A stretch of DNA of 64,000 nt from Hawksworthiomyces lignivorus (taxonomy: Eukaryota; Ascomycota; Sordariomycetes; Ophiostomatales; Ophiostomataceae): the NCBI GenBank assembly GCA_002917075.1, contig NTMA01000038.1:1-64000 (forward strand), in the 5' to 3' direction. Shown here one piece after another: positions 31,413 to 42,509 of the stretch. Numbering within the stretch: position 1 is the stretch's first letter; every line of letters starts with the position of its first letter. The position numbers and the translations under genes are program-made. The notes below the pieces were generated by a model. The model was not told the origin of the DNA. It worked only from the letters and a program-made list of their open reading frames with translations, and did no database searches.

Positions 31413-31577
31413 TTATTTGCTGAGTTTGTGTTAGTAAAATACTGAGATCGCATCTCTGCACACTTTATTCCTTGTGAGGATATTGGCAACCGGGTATAAA
31501 ACTTACGATCTGGCCCGCATCTTTCTCCGCTTACGCTTGAGACGTCTAACGCGCTTCTTCCTCCACTTGGCTCTCAT
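31413..31577 (-). CDS. RPL41: 60S ribosomal protein eL41 (RPL41)
   Basis: A very small gene of two coding exons, 31577-31507 and 31419-31413. The 87-bp intron (GTAAGT...CTCAG) has a perfect TACTAAC branch site. The joined CDS of 78 nt gives exactly 25 residues, beginning MRAKWRKKRVRRLKRKRRKM and ending RARSK. This matches the near-invariant eL41 sequence and length. The intron interrupts the codon for Ser24, so the last exon contributes only one base of that codon, Lys25 and the stop. Without splicing, an in-frame TAA at the donor would give a 24-residue protein lacking only the last Lys. A further intron lies in the 5' UTR. Known role: a helical peptide at the interface of the two ribosomal subunits. 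Confidence 0.95.
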
Positions 31578-31588
31578 CTTGAACTAAT

Positions 31589-31725
31589 CTGTTGCGTTGC
31601 GGTTAGTAAAATGTCTGATCGAGCCGCATGAGGTAAGATTTTTTAGAGAAACAATTAAACAAACAGACTAACTCAACGATTGTTTGAATTAAGTCGATTC
31701 CATTGCACCAGATGGAGTAACTTAC
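31589..31725 (-). other. 5' UTR intron of RPL41
   Basis: Reading the minus strand, a GTAAGT donor (from 31725) is followed by a TTTACTAAC branch site and an acceptor ending AACAG at 31589. This is 11 bases upstream of the RPL41 start codon. The borders are near-consensus for filamentous fungi. Introns in 5' leaders are common in fungal ribosomal protein genes. The exact transcription start was not determined. Confidence 0.75.
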
Positions 31726-32143
31726 TTGTTCTTGGATGAGAAAATTGCTCGATATTGAAGTTTGGGTTGGTTGTAGGAAGAGCAAGAGTAAGATGTGATC
31801 AGACGCCAGAGGAGGAAAGTTATTCACATCTAGACTGAGAAAAGTTGGTGTGTGCCCTAAGACGCACCGATAGTTAATCCGGAATATCCCCGCAGCCTAT
31901 GACATCACGTGTAGGAACTGTCAAAAAATGACAGTAGCTGCCTCAAAATGGATTACATAATCTAAAAGCGCAGATTGTCCAACCACACCGCCTTTTTTTT
32001 TCTTTGGTTCTGCCGTATTTCAGGAATACAGTGGAGAGGGACAAAAATTTTTAGCAACTGAAAGTTGCCGCCCATTTTCTGCAGTGAAATCAATGGGGAG
32101 AGCTTTGCGTACATAGCTACGTTGTTGACGACGGAATAAATCC
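31726..32143. promoter_or_regulatory. shared divergent promoter of RPL41 and RPA49
   Basis: A spacer of about 420 bp drives a ribosomal protein gene (-) and a Pol I subunit gene (+). It contains a palindromic E-box CACGTG at 31906-31911 and a CCCTAA hexamer at 31855-31860. Motifs of both kinds are known in fungal ribosomal protein promoters, but the assignment here is inference from position. An imperfect inverted repeat around TGTCAAAAAATGACA (31919-31933) lies next to the E-box. Confidence 0.55.
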
Positions 32144-33686
32144 ATGCCTTCGCTTGTCCAAACCGCCAACATGGACGTTGATGTAGGCAAGAAGCGCAAG
32201 CGAGAGAGCGCTTCTGCCGATGCCGTCAAGCCAAAAAAGAAAAAAGTTTCCATTAAGCAAGCATCGCCGACCCAGCCCAAGGTGTCGACTATCATCCGTG
32301 TCTCAAACGTCGTGAAGCCTCAACTTTCAGCCCCGGTAATTGGTATGTCCATATATTTTAGAGATTTTCATAAATATTCCTCTGTTGGAGCCTGAAAATT
32401 TGCTGACCAGTTCTTAGCCACAACTCCAGGATTATGCATCCCAGAAACCGTCCAGTTCGAGAGTTTCTCTCGTGCCAGCACCAAATCTTCAAAGCGGTCA
32501 AGGCTCCAGGACCCTTCTGCGGAGATGATGCTGCATTCATCCGCTCACCGAACGATTGACTTTACCGGTAAAGAAGACAAGTCAAAAGGTACAGATTCAT
32601 CTTTGCACCACTACATCGGCATATTCGATCCTGCTACAGGACAATTGCAAGTGGTCGAGGCCAAGAAGATGGAGATTCGAGGCACTGTTCGAGCACGCGA
32701 CGCCACAGAAGAACAGATGAAAGGACTGACAGTCCGGAGGGTGAGTGCATTCTCTTATTTTGCACTTTCATGGAATTCTTTACTGTGAAATAGCACTAGA
32801 CTGACAACGCTTCTCAATCTAGACTATGATGGACCTGAAGAATGACTTGGGTCAAACGTTCGGTACCAAGAAAGCCAAGAAAGCGATTCAGTCACTCACC
32901 GAAAATGCCATTGCGACTCGAAAGCGCAATGAAGATGGTAGTTACCAAGCCGTGGAAATGGGAGCTGGAGATCGTGCCTTGATGGAGACGATGGAAGCAG
33001 CCACGGCAAGCATGTCGACGCGAGAGGAGCTTCAAGCGGCAGTGGACAAGGCGAAACCGGTACCTAAAGGCAACTTCGAAGCCGCGGAGATTCAGGATGT
33101 GTATGTGCCAAACCAGATCATCGGGGCAGACGTGTTGGCAGCCATCCCTGTGCGCGACTGGCAGCAGGCAGCCAAGGCTGGTGAATCAATCGACCTCTAC
33201 TCCCAGTTTGTGGCACAGCGAGTAGCGACTGTGGCGATTCGAGAAGACGCAGTCGACCAATTGCGTCTGCTGCGTTACCTATACTGGCTCATCCTATACT
33301 GGCAAGCGGCGCGACCTGGCAAGGAACGAGGCACAAAGAGACAGCCGCCAAGAGAGAAGCTAGAAAAGCAGATGCATGGTGCACCCGACGCCGTTATTGA
33401 AAATATCCGACGAATATTCACCGACAATGGCACAATTCGCAAGTTTCATATAGATCTCCTTATGACGCACTGTTGTACCTTTGCATGCATAGTTGACAAC
33501 TTCGAGGTCAATACGATTGACCTCCGGGAGGATCTGAGATTGGACCAGAAGCAGATATCCCAATATTTCGCCGAAATTGGTGCCCGCATTAAAGTCGTCA
33601 AGACTGACGATAAGGTCAGCCATTATGCTAAGCTGATGCTGCCGTTGCAATTCCCTAGGAGTATGCGGCAACGGAAACGGAGGTAA
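32144..33686 (+). CDS. RPA49: DNA-directed RNA polymerase I subunit A49
   Basis: Three exons: 32144-32342, 32418-32740 and 32823-33686. The introns are 75 and 82 bp (GTATGT...TTAG and GTGAGT...CTAG). The joined CDS is 1386 nt, or 461 aa. The N-terminal half carries a basic KKRKRE/KPKKKKV stretch, a likely nuclear localisation signal. It is followed by the A34.5-dimerisation region with LHHYIGIFDPATGQLQVVEA. The C-terminal half (DVYVPNQIIGADVLAAIPVR, then LRLLRYLYWLILYWQAAR, ending in a tandem winged-helix region) matches A49 of fungi. Known role: the TFIIE/TFIIF-like module of Pol I that stimulates initiation and elongation at rDNA. A second in-frame ATG follows at residue 10; I keep the first. 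Confidence 0.92.
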
Positions 33687-36640
33687 ATTTTCTCTGGAGT
33701 GAGAAGCACGCAGCTCTTGGAGCAAGAAGCAGCGGTACACAAAATTGGGATAGGTTGCAGAGCATTTTGTTTCTTCGGAGTCATCAGCGTGGGTAAAAAC
33801 GCCAACTACATGTTATTTTCTTTCTTCATCCTTAATTCATAGGAAATGTACATAGACGAACAGAGATATTAAACAAGACATGCCCTTTTTCGATAAAATA
33901 CGTGAAAGAGAAAAATAATCAGTGAGCAATTTGAAATGAAGTAAAGTCATCTGTGCAAAATGGTTGCTGTTTCTGGGGACAATACGCAGAAGGAACATCT
34001 AGAAGACATTGGAAAGTTTGCACAGAGTTCTTTAGACACATGTATAAATAAAATTATAAAGATTTCGATCTATTCTATTATGTCTCCTGCGTTCCGGACG
34101 GTAGGGCTTGTTGGAATCTTAGTGGGGGTCACGATTTGTGGATAACAGTTTTTCGTTTCTTGCTCAGAATCTGCCCTTGATATCGCGGTCTATATTGATG
34201 AATATGAGAATAGAAGAAACAAGCATTAATGAATTGGAAAAGAGAGCCAGAGACTTTCTGGCCAGGCAAAGGCAGTCGCGGAGGCATTGAGCGAGCCATT
34301 TTAAGAGACGTTGGCATGCGAATATACGGCACCCCTGGAATCGCCCCTGACTAGAGAATTGTCATGTTTGCTTTAAGATAGAGTACCTCTACGTTCTCAT
34401 TTCATAGTGCTCGCAATTATCAAAAGAGGTTGAACTGTCTCATATATTTCGGTACTGTTATGCGCGGCTGGCTTTGCAGTATGACTACATAATAAACTCA
34501 AACGCCTCGCGCTCGCGAAGCGTCTTTTAGCAATGAAGCTAACTTTCAACTATATCCTTGATAACGCACCTCGACCCTGTTTCTTTTTTATTAAAATGAG
34601 ATGCAAGAGAGCCCAGCAGGGTATTGGATACATGATGCTGATCAACACTTCAATCTCCGAGTGATTGTCGGCGTTAGCTGAATTCTAGGTAGGCGTTGTG
34701 GCAGAGACATATCTATGATATATTGGTGGCCTCTAATTGGCCAGTTTAGCTTTCGAAGTTTGTGAATAGCAGGAAAGTCGCTTCAAGAATGAGATACCGG
34801 ACCATTTTATGATGTCCTCGCCTATTTTATAAGAAATGAAAAGAATTATATAGAGAACGAAAAAAGAGAGCGCATATACACTAGATATCTACTTACAGCA
34901 AGTCTAGGGATCTTCATAACGCGGCGCAAGGGCAAGACCACACACTGCATAAGGAATCGACGGGAAGTCAGGGATCAGTAAGAAAGTGGCAACACATACA
35001 GACAAAGACGGATGATAAAGTTAAGGCTTCAAAATGTCTTTCTTAAAGTTGAAGGGCAACATTAAAATACTTTTTACTCTAGTACTTTTGGAGTCGAATC
35101 TGACATGGAAACGACTGGCTCCGTTTTCACTTGTCGCCCTACCATCACAAGCTCCTGTGAATGCTGCCAAGTCTCTTCATCAGGCCCCCGAATGAAAGAA
35201 TAAAGCAACGAAGCAAAAGCCTGACTATGGCAAGGTCCCGTTCTAATACTGGCCAGTGCAGACCGGCCCTATTTCCTCCTCTTCCTCTTCCCCCAGCTTT
35301 GAGCCGCATCGGCGCAGCCCCACACATGGGTAACTGAGCAAATGGATTTTGGACTCTTACCTTTTCCCCATCAAGAACAATTTTCTTTCTGGTTTCGCCC
35401 GACAGTGAATTTGTTTCTTTTCAAAACTTTTTCTCCTCTTCCACGCTGCTTTCTTTCATCGATTTCTGTCCCTAGCAGCACCTTTGTGCTGTGGCGTGGC
35501 CATCTCAAATCAATCGTCAAGTGCGGATTTCGCCTTTTTCAATTGAGTGCATTTGGAATTTCATCCGCGCCATGGAAAACTAGGAGTGTTGATGGGGTTT
35601 TTTTTTGCGTCTCGAACTGAGTCGCGTTGAATAAAGCTTGCGCGTCACGAAGCCGAAAATACAGAGTTGGCTGCCGCAAAAATGGATGTGGAAAAAGGTA
35701 GGTGCCTATCACCTGCCCTTTCTTGTTTGGTGCACGGACCAATTGCAAAACAAGCAAAGGGGAAACCTCCAGAGCTAGGCAGGCCAAATATCATAAGTAG
35801 GCTTGTGATTGGTCAACCGCGGTTGCCTCGTCTCCATAGTTTTCACTCGCGACTTTGACGCTTCTCACCTTTCCTTTCCGCTCCTTCCCCCGTTCACCAG
35901 GGCAAAAAAGGAAGTCTTTTGGTTCCATGACCAACGATAAGAAAAGGGAGGGAGCGCCTCTGCAACCGCGACTGAGAACTTAACATTCAAAGTCACGTTC
36001 ACGATCACATTTACTTTGACACTTTTCCCTCTGGCTATTGATTCCCTTCTCTGTCCCACCGATTTCTTATTACTTCATCGTTCATCTAGCATCCGTGTGT
36101 TTGATCTTGTTTCCCTCGTGATTTCTCGCATCGCATATCTTGAGGTGATATCATCACGTCAGTTTCTCTTCGTTTTCTGCATCTTCACCAGAACAGCAAT
36201 CAGTTATCTCCCCGTCCGTCCGTCTTCTTTGTGTTTCTTCCCTTGCCGGTACACTTCAACGCTCCGCGCCTTCGCCATCGCAGCTGCAGATTGAAATAGC
36301 TCAATTTCGACAGACTGCCATCATTTACCACAACAGTAGCTTTTCTCATCATCAAGCCACGCCTAGATCTTGTTAGAAGAAATAGCTGGGTTGACTGAAG
36401 GCCAACTCGAGCAATCGAAGATTTCTGTTCGCTTTGCCACCGACCTGTCCTCTCCGAACACAGATCTACCCTTCCATCTCTGCCATCCTCTGACTCGAGG
36501 TTCAAATGGCCATCTCACGGTAACACGTTGATGAAGATAATCGAGTCTGCATTGGAATTGAAGGGAAATAGAAGAGATTCGAAGTGTGGCGAAGTGACCG
36601 GGTTGCATTACGGTTTGTCGACGTTATATTTCCAATCAAA
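33687..36640. other. long gene-free region upstream of the AAA ATPase
   Basis: About 2.95 kb without a supportable gene. The first part is AT-rich. A CG-rich imperfect inverted repeat sits near 34503-34527. From about 35350 to 36300 the + strand is strongly pyrimidine-rich, as in long leaders and promoters. Reading frames of 60-101 codons are present on both strands, without domains. A noncoding transcript or a long 5' UTR of the YTA7 gene could be present but cannot be shown from sequence alone. Confidence 0.55.
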
Positions 36641-39600
36641 ATGGTGATCAAGCGAAAACGTGATATCCTCGACTTTGATCCGAATAAGTCGGACTCCTCG
36701 GATGAGAATTTTGTACCTGGTGAAGACGGAGAACGCCCACGTCGTTCAAAAAAGAAGCAGAAAGGGACGAAGATACAGCGTACTCCTAGCCGACGGAGAC
36801 GAAGTGGTTATCGCGGATCAGATATTGATGACGACGACGAAGAAGTCTCTGACGACAGTCTCGGAGAGTCTTATGACGACGGCCGCAGTGACGAAGAAGA
36901 CGACATTGCCTTGACCACTGCCACCGGTCGCCGCGCAAGAAAAGCGGCTGTTAAGCATCAGAGCTACAAAGAGAGCAGTGAAGACGAAGAAGAAAGCATA
37001 ACCGACGAGGATTCCGATCATATAGAGGAGGAGAAGCCCAAGGTGAAGAAGCCTACGGCAAACACTCGGTCTTCCCGCCCATCTCGCATTGTAGTTTTGA
37101 AGACAAACCCGAAAAATTTGCGTGATCGCATCGCATCCCCTGCACCGGCCCCAGCAATGACTCGACGCACTCGGGGAAATACCGCTGAAGCGGATGAGTT
37201 TATAGAGTTGACCAACTCTGGTCGGCATGCCCAGCCAGCTCGAGCATCCAGAAGCAAAAGTCCGGAAGCTTATGCTACTGTTTCGACTGGCCGGTCGCGT
37301 CGTGCGTCTAAGGGTCTGAAGAAGCCACCTGCACCTGCGATTGAAGAAGCTACTCAAGAAGACAGCGTCGCTTATGGCCTAGCTGATGATGACGATGATG
37401 CGGAACAAATTGGAGGTGGTGATGGGGCGGAAGAGAGCACCCTGCGCGATTCTTCCCGAACACATGGACGTGTACAGCATGCCACAGCGGAGAATGATGC
37501 TGAGCATGATCAATTTGCAGCAGAAGATGGAGGCCAAAGGGATAACGATGCACAAGACGGAGATAACGAGGCTGACACCGTCGATGATGTCGCGATAAGT
37601 AAGCCCATTGACGAGGAAGAGGCTGCCCAAGAAGAACCTGCAGATGTCGACATGAATGAGGGCGGAGATGGGGGTGATGACGATGATGAAGATGATGTGA
37701 AGCCGATTGGTCGACGTACTCGCCTTTCCCGTGCGACTGCAGCTTTATCGGCGGCTGCCGCAAATACTGAGCCTCTCACAGAAGACGCTGCAGCCGACGC
37801 AGGCGACGAAGGAGACGAAGGCAATACGATTGGGAGGCGATTGACCCGAGGATCTCGCCTCCGTAATGCCAAGAAATCAGCCAAAGATCAGAGCAGCGAC
37901 TTCGAACCTATGGACGATGAAGAATCCGGAGAGGGAGAAGCCTCCAATTCAGAAGCATCTCCAAAGAATAGGCGGGCAACAACTGCCGAAGACGACTCTA
38001 GTCAGAATTCTAGAGGAAGACGGCGATCATCCCGTCTCAAGTCTGGTTCAAAACGCAGCCGTCAAGACTCAGACGAAGAAGACGACGTTGATAGAGATGA
38101 GGTGGCTATGGAGGCTGAAGAGCTTCGCGCAAGTTCGCATTCTCGACCCCGGCGGAGGAGGCGATCTCCATCTATCGTGTACGAAGCGACGTCGCGCCGG
38201 CGGACAACGAAGGTTGTCGATTACAGCATAAAACCTCTTGATCAGTTCCTCATTGAACAGGAGGAGGAAGAAGAGGCTGTACAAACTCCAGCACGGCGAC
38301 GGAATGCTCGCGGCGGCGGCAATGCCACGACTTGGCAGCGAAATCTTCTCTCCACCTTTGGGCCATTTGGCGGTGGCGGCGGTGCTGGGTCTCTTATTGG
38401 TGGTCCTTGGGGTACCGGAGCTGCAGGCGGTGTTGATTCTGATAGCAGTGATGATGAGATGAACTTCCGTACCGGGAGTGGACCCGGTGCAATCGGCGGA
38501 AACGTTGGCATGACACCTACAACGGGAACAGCCCCGACTGGATTTGCGGCTCCACTCAACCTCGAAGCCATAACCGGCGTCTCTGCAAACGCAAATGTTG
38601 GGAAGATCAAGAACCAGAAGGCGCTTGCCGACGCCGACCCTCTTGGTGTTGATATGAATGTTGACTTCAGCAAGGTAGGTGGCTTGCAGGGTCACATCAA
38701 TCAACTGAAAGAGATGGTCACACTGCCTCTTCTGTATCCCGAGCTCTTTTTGCGTTTCAAAGTGACACCACCGCGTGGTGTTTTGTTCCACGGCCCGCCT
38801 GGCACCGGTAAGACGCTACTTGCACGTGCATTGGCTAATTCGGTTGGGGTTGGTGGCCGCAAGATCACTTTCTACATGCGGAAGGGTGCGGATGCTTTGA
38901 GTAAATGGGTCGGTGAAGCCGAGAAGCAGCTGCGGCTCCTTTTCGAGGAGGCGCGTCGAACCCAGCCCAGCATTATCTTCTTCGATGAAATCGATGGCTT
39001 GGCACCCGTCCGATCCAGCAAGCAAGAACAGATCCACGCCTCCATCGTATCGACACTGCTAGCCTTGATGGATGGTATGGACGGCCGTGGGCAGGTCATT
39101 GTCATCGGTGCTACAAATCGTCCTGACAATATTGACCCAGCATTGCGTCGTCCAGGCCGCTTCGACCGTGAATTTTATTTTCCTTTACCTGATTTAGAAG
39201 GCCGTCGATCTATCATTGATATCCACACCAAGGAGTGGGGTCTTGCAGAAAACTTTAAAGAAATGCTAGCAGAAAACACCAAGGGTTATGGTGGTGCTGA
39301 TCTGCGCGCTCTTTGTACGGAATCAGCTTTGAATGCCATCCAGCGCACATACCCTCAGATCTACTCTGCCCCAGAGAAGCTTATCGTCGACCCAGCAAAA
39401 ATTAGCATCCATGCTACTGATTTTATGCTCTCTATGAACCGAATGATTCCTTCATCTGAAAGGTCAGCTGCACCTGCTTGGGCTCCTTTACCCAAGGCCG
39501 TCGAACCGTTGTTGTCTGAGCAGTTGGCAAAGATTCAGACTGTCTTGGACGATATCATGCCGCGGCGAAAAAAGACGACTGCGCTAGAGGAGGCTATGTT

Positions 39601-41979
39601 CGAACCTTTGCAAGATGCTGATCATGGCTTTGGCCGCGAGAATATGATTCAGGAATTTGAGCGTTCTCGGACATTTCGCCCAAGACTGCTCCTAACTGGT
39701 GTTGCTGGTATGGGCCAAGGATATTTGTCTGCTGCTATTCTACACCATTTCGAAGGCGTGCATATTCAGAGCTTTGATTTGCCCATCCTCTTGGGCGATG
39801 GACGTGTAAGTGAGATCTTTATTTATCGGACTTAGAGTGAAGCTTACGCTTTTATTGACTTATTTTCTTCAGCCGCTTGAACAAGTTATTGTTGGTCTTT
39901 TCGTTGAAGTGAAACGCCATAAACCGGCCGTGCTCTATATTCCCAACATAAATATTTGGTACAACAGCTTGCCTGAGTCGGCCTATGTGACATTCGCTAC
40001 GATGCTTAAGACTATTCCGTCTAATGACCCGATTCTGGTCTTGGGAACGTGCGAGTGCGAAACCGCTGATATTCCGCAAGCTGTTCTCCGAGACTTCTTC
40101 GGTTATTCATCCAAAAATCGCTTCCCTCTTCAAAAGCCTAGCAAGGTATGCTTTTCCTCATATCACATATCTCCTTGTTCACTAATCTCACTATTTGTAG
40201 GGGAGCCGTCGTAAATACTTCTTTAACTTTCTCAAACATGCGACAAAAAATCCAAATGACTTTCCGGATCCTTCAAATCGGAAAAAGAGGGTATTGGAGG
40301 AGCTACCAGTTGCACCACCACCACCACCGAAGGTCAAAACTAAAGAAGAAATCCGCGAGGAGCTGCGGAAAGACCATTTGCTATTGAACTTACTCAAGGT
40401 ACAATTGCAGCCAATTATGGATCAGATCAAAAAATACAAGAAGTTCCGGCAGCCAGTCATTCCTGAATCGCAAATTCAGTATTTGTGGCAGGAAGCAGAT
40501 CCCAATTATGTCCAACCTGACATCCCAACTGAGGAGCCTCGCCCATTCGTTATTATGAAAGACAGAGACGGCATACAGGGTCTCCTCGAAAAAGCAACCA
40601 ATAAATTTTACTATAATCTGGACCTGGCTACCATTGAAGAACGGCTTTCCAACGGCTACTATGCTCGGCCAAAAGACTTTTATAACGACGTTGTCTCCCT
40701 GGCAAAGGACGCAAAAAATATTGGCGACAAAGAGCGACTCCTAAAAGCAAATGAACTGGTGACGAATGTCGAAGTAGATGTTGCAGAAGCAGAAGCACGT
40801 TTGGCACAGGTTAATTGGGAAGAGCTATACCAGAGGCAGCTAAAACGGGCAGAAGAGGCTGCAGGGAAAGCTGCTAAGAAGAGGGCTGGTCTCGCTATCG
40901 TCGGCGCTGTCACCAGTAGCATGGAAGAGGATGCGGTACCCTTCGTGACTTCAGATATCGTGCAAGAAGAGGGCCTTGGCAATGGCGAGCGACAGCAAAT
41001 GCAAAACCAATCTCGATTCCAGCTGAAACCCGCATTTGTGGAAGTGTCTTCATCATCTAATGGGCATCACCAGCACTCAAGCAATGGGACATCAGAGCAG
41101 CTGTCTAATGGAGAAGATGTTGTGATGACGGGCACCAATATTGGCATTGCATCTCAGACAGAACCACACCCGCCGCTATGGCCACGGTCTTCGGTTTTAG
41201 ACGCTTCAGCACGCGCTACAGCAGGCAATACACAGGTGTCACAGGTATCAGCGATGACGGGTATTCCCCCCGGTATGTCTCCTTCAGCGGTTCTAAATGA
41301 AGCTTCAACTACGAAAACATCGGATCCTTCATTAAACCGGTCATCAGGCCCATGGAGTACGCAAGCTACTAACGGTGTCCATGGCACTGGGGCCGACAAC
41401 AATGACCTTCATGGAGGCGCAGTCGCTGGGGCCAGCGGCGGTGCTGACGCAAGTGAGGGATCTCAGATACCAGACACCCAGTCTATCTTCGGATCCCTTC
41501 CCAGCCAAGCAACGTCGAGTCACGAGTGGGTTCACTCGCAAATGCACGCCCTAGCAAAGGGTGAATTTGACGGAAACAAGACTGGACTTAGCACTGATGA
41601 CAATGGTATGTCGGCGCCGGCTTCTCCACGGTCGCTTCAGGCACAGACGCAGTCACAGCAGTCACTGGTTCAGCCTTTGGGTCCGCCACCCCCTCCGTCG
41701 CAGCAACAGAGTGGCAGCCGGCTTTCGTCACAGGCATTCCCAATCAGTGTTCCCGATTCAAATCTAGATCCGATTCTGGAGACAATTCTTGATCGCACTT
41801 CGGGATGTACGGTGGATCAATTGGAGCAGATCAGCCGAGAAATTATGGATTACATCTGGACAACGCGGCACGAGCGGAACCGGTCGCGTGTTATCAACAA
41901 TCTGAGCAAGGTCTTCAATAAAACGATTGCAGACATAGAGGAGATGCAAGGGCTGAACTCGTCATTCAGTCAAGACTAG
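36641..41979 (+). CDS. YTA7: YTA7/ATAD2/Abo1-type AAA ATPase with divergent bromodomain
   Basis: Three exons: 36641-39805, 39873-40145 and 40201-41979. The introns are 67 and 55 bp (GTAAGT...TCAG and GTATGC...GTAG), giving 1738 aa. The N-terminal 600 residues are acidic with Arg-rich islands. AAA1 (from about 685) has Walker A FHGPPGTGKT near residue 720, Walker B IIFFDEIDGL near 777 and the GATNRPDNIDPALRRPGRFD segment. AAA2 (near 1010) lacks a proper Walker A: the position reads LLTGVAGMGQGYLS. A bromodomain-like region (about 1262-1340) has TIEERLSNGYYARPKDFYND, but the usual acetyl-lysine pocket is diverged. The C-terminus is Ser/Gln-rich and ends in a helical domain. Known role: chromatin ATPase that loads or evicts histone H3-H4 and sets heterochromatin boundaries. 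The first in-frame ATG region (36584) precedes it; I start at MVIKRKRDILDFDP because family members begin similarly. Confidence 0.92.
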
Positions 41980-42509
41980 CGAGGTGGCTTTGTTAAAAAT
42001 TTGGAGTTGGTAGTTTCCAAGCGTCTGTCTTATCCCTTTTGTCATAGTTTGTCATTTCTTGGGATCGCTTGCTTTTGTGTGTATGGTTCATTTAGCTCGG
42101 AGAGCTAGTCGACTGACAGGATGGGTAGCCTGGTGAGGAACAGACCTTAGTTCTCTGCTTTTGACAAGATGTGAAGTTTTAAATTCTGTAAAATAGAAAA
42201 GGTTTTCGCCCGAAGCTGTCCTGTGAATCAGGAAATTGAAGCATTAACGTGAGCACCCATGGTTCAAGTTCTCTGGGTCTTTATGCTCTGTCATCGGCTC
42301 CATCACTTCCTGGTCATGTTTCGTACTTCCATGCGATGGTATCTTCTCGCTCATATCACCAAAAACAACCCCTTTACCCATGGAGGGAAGTAAGAAACCG
42401 AAGCATTCGAATCTTCTTTTCTTTGTCGAATTACGTGCTATATTATCCAAATACCTTCCTATATACTGTTCCCTTGGGCATCGTTGCCCGCATCTATAAT
42501 TTCTAATTT
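41980..42509. other. convergent 3' intergenic region
   Basis: A 530-bp spacer between the ends of YTA7 (+) and MDN1 (-). No gene is supported; the two frames of about 85-96 codons have no features. Facing 3' UTRs are expected. Confidence 0.65.
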
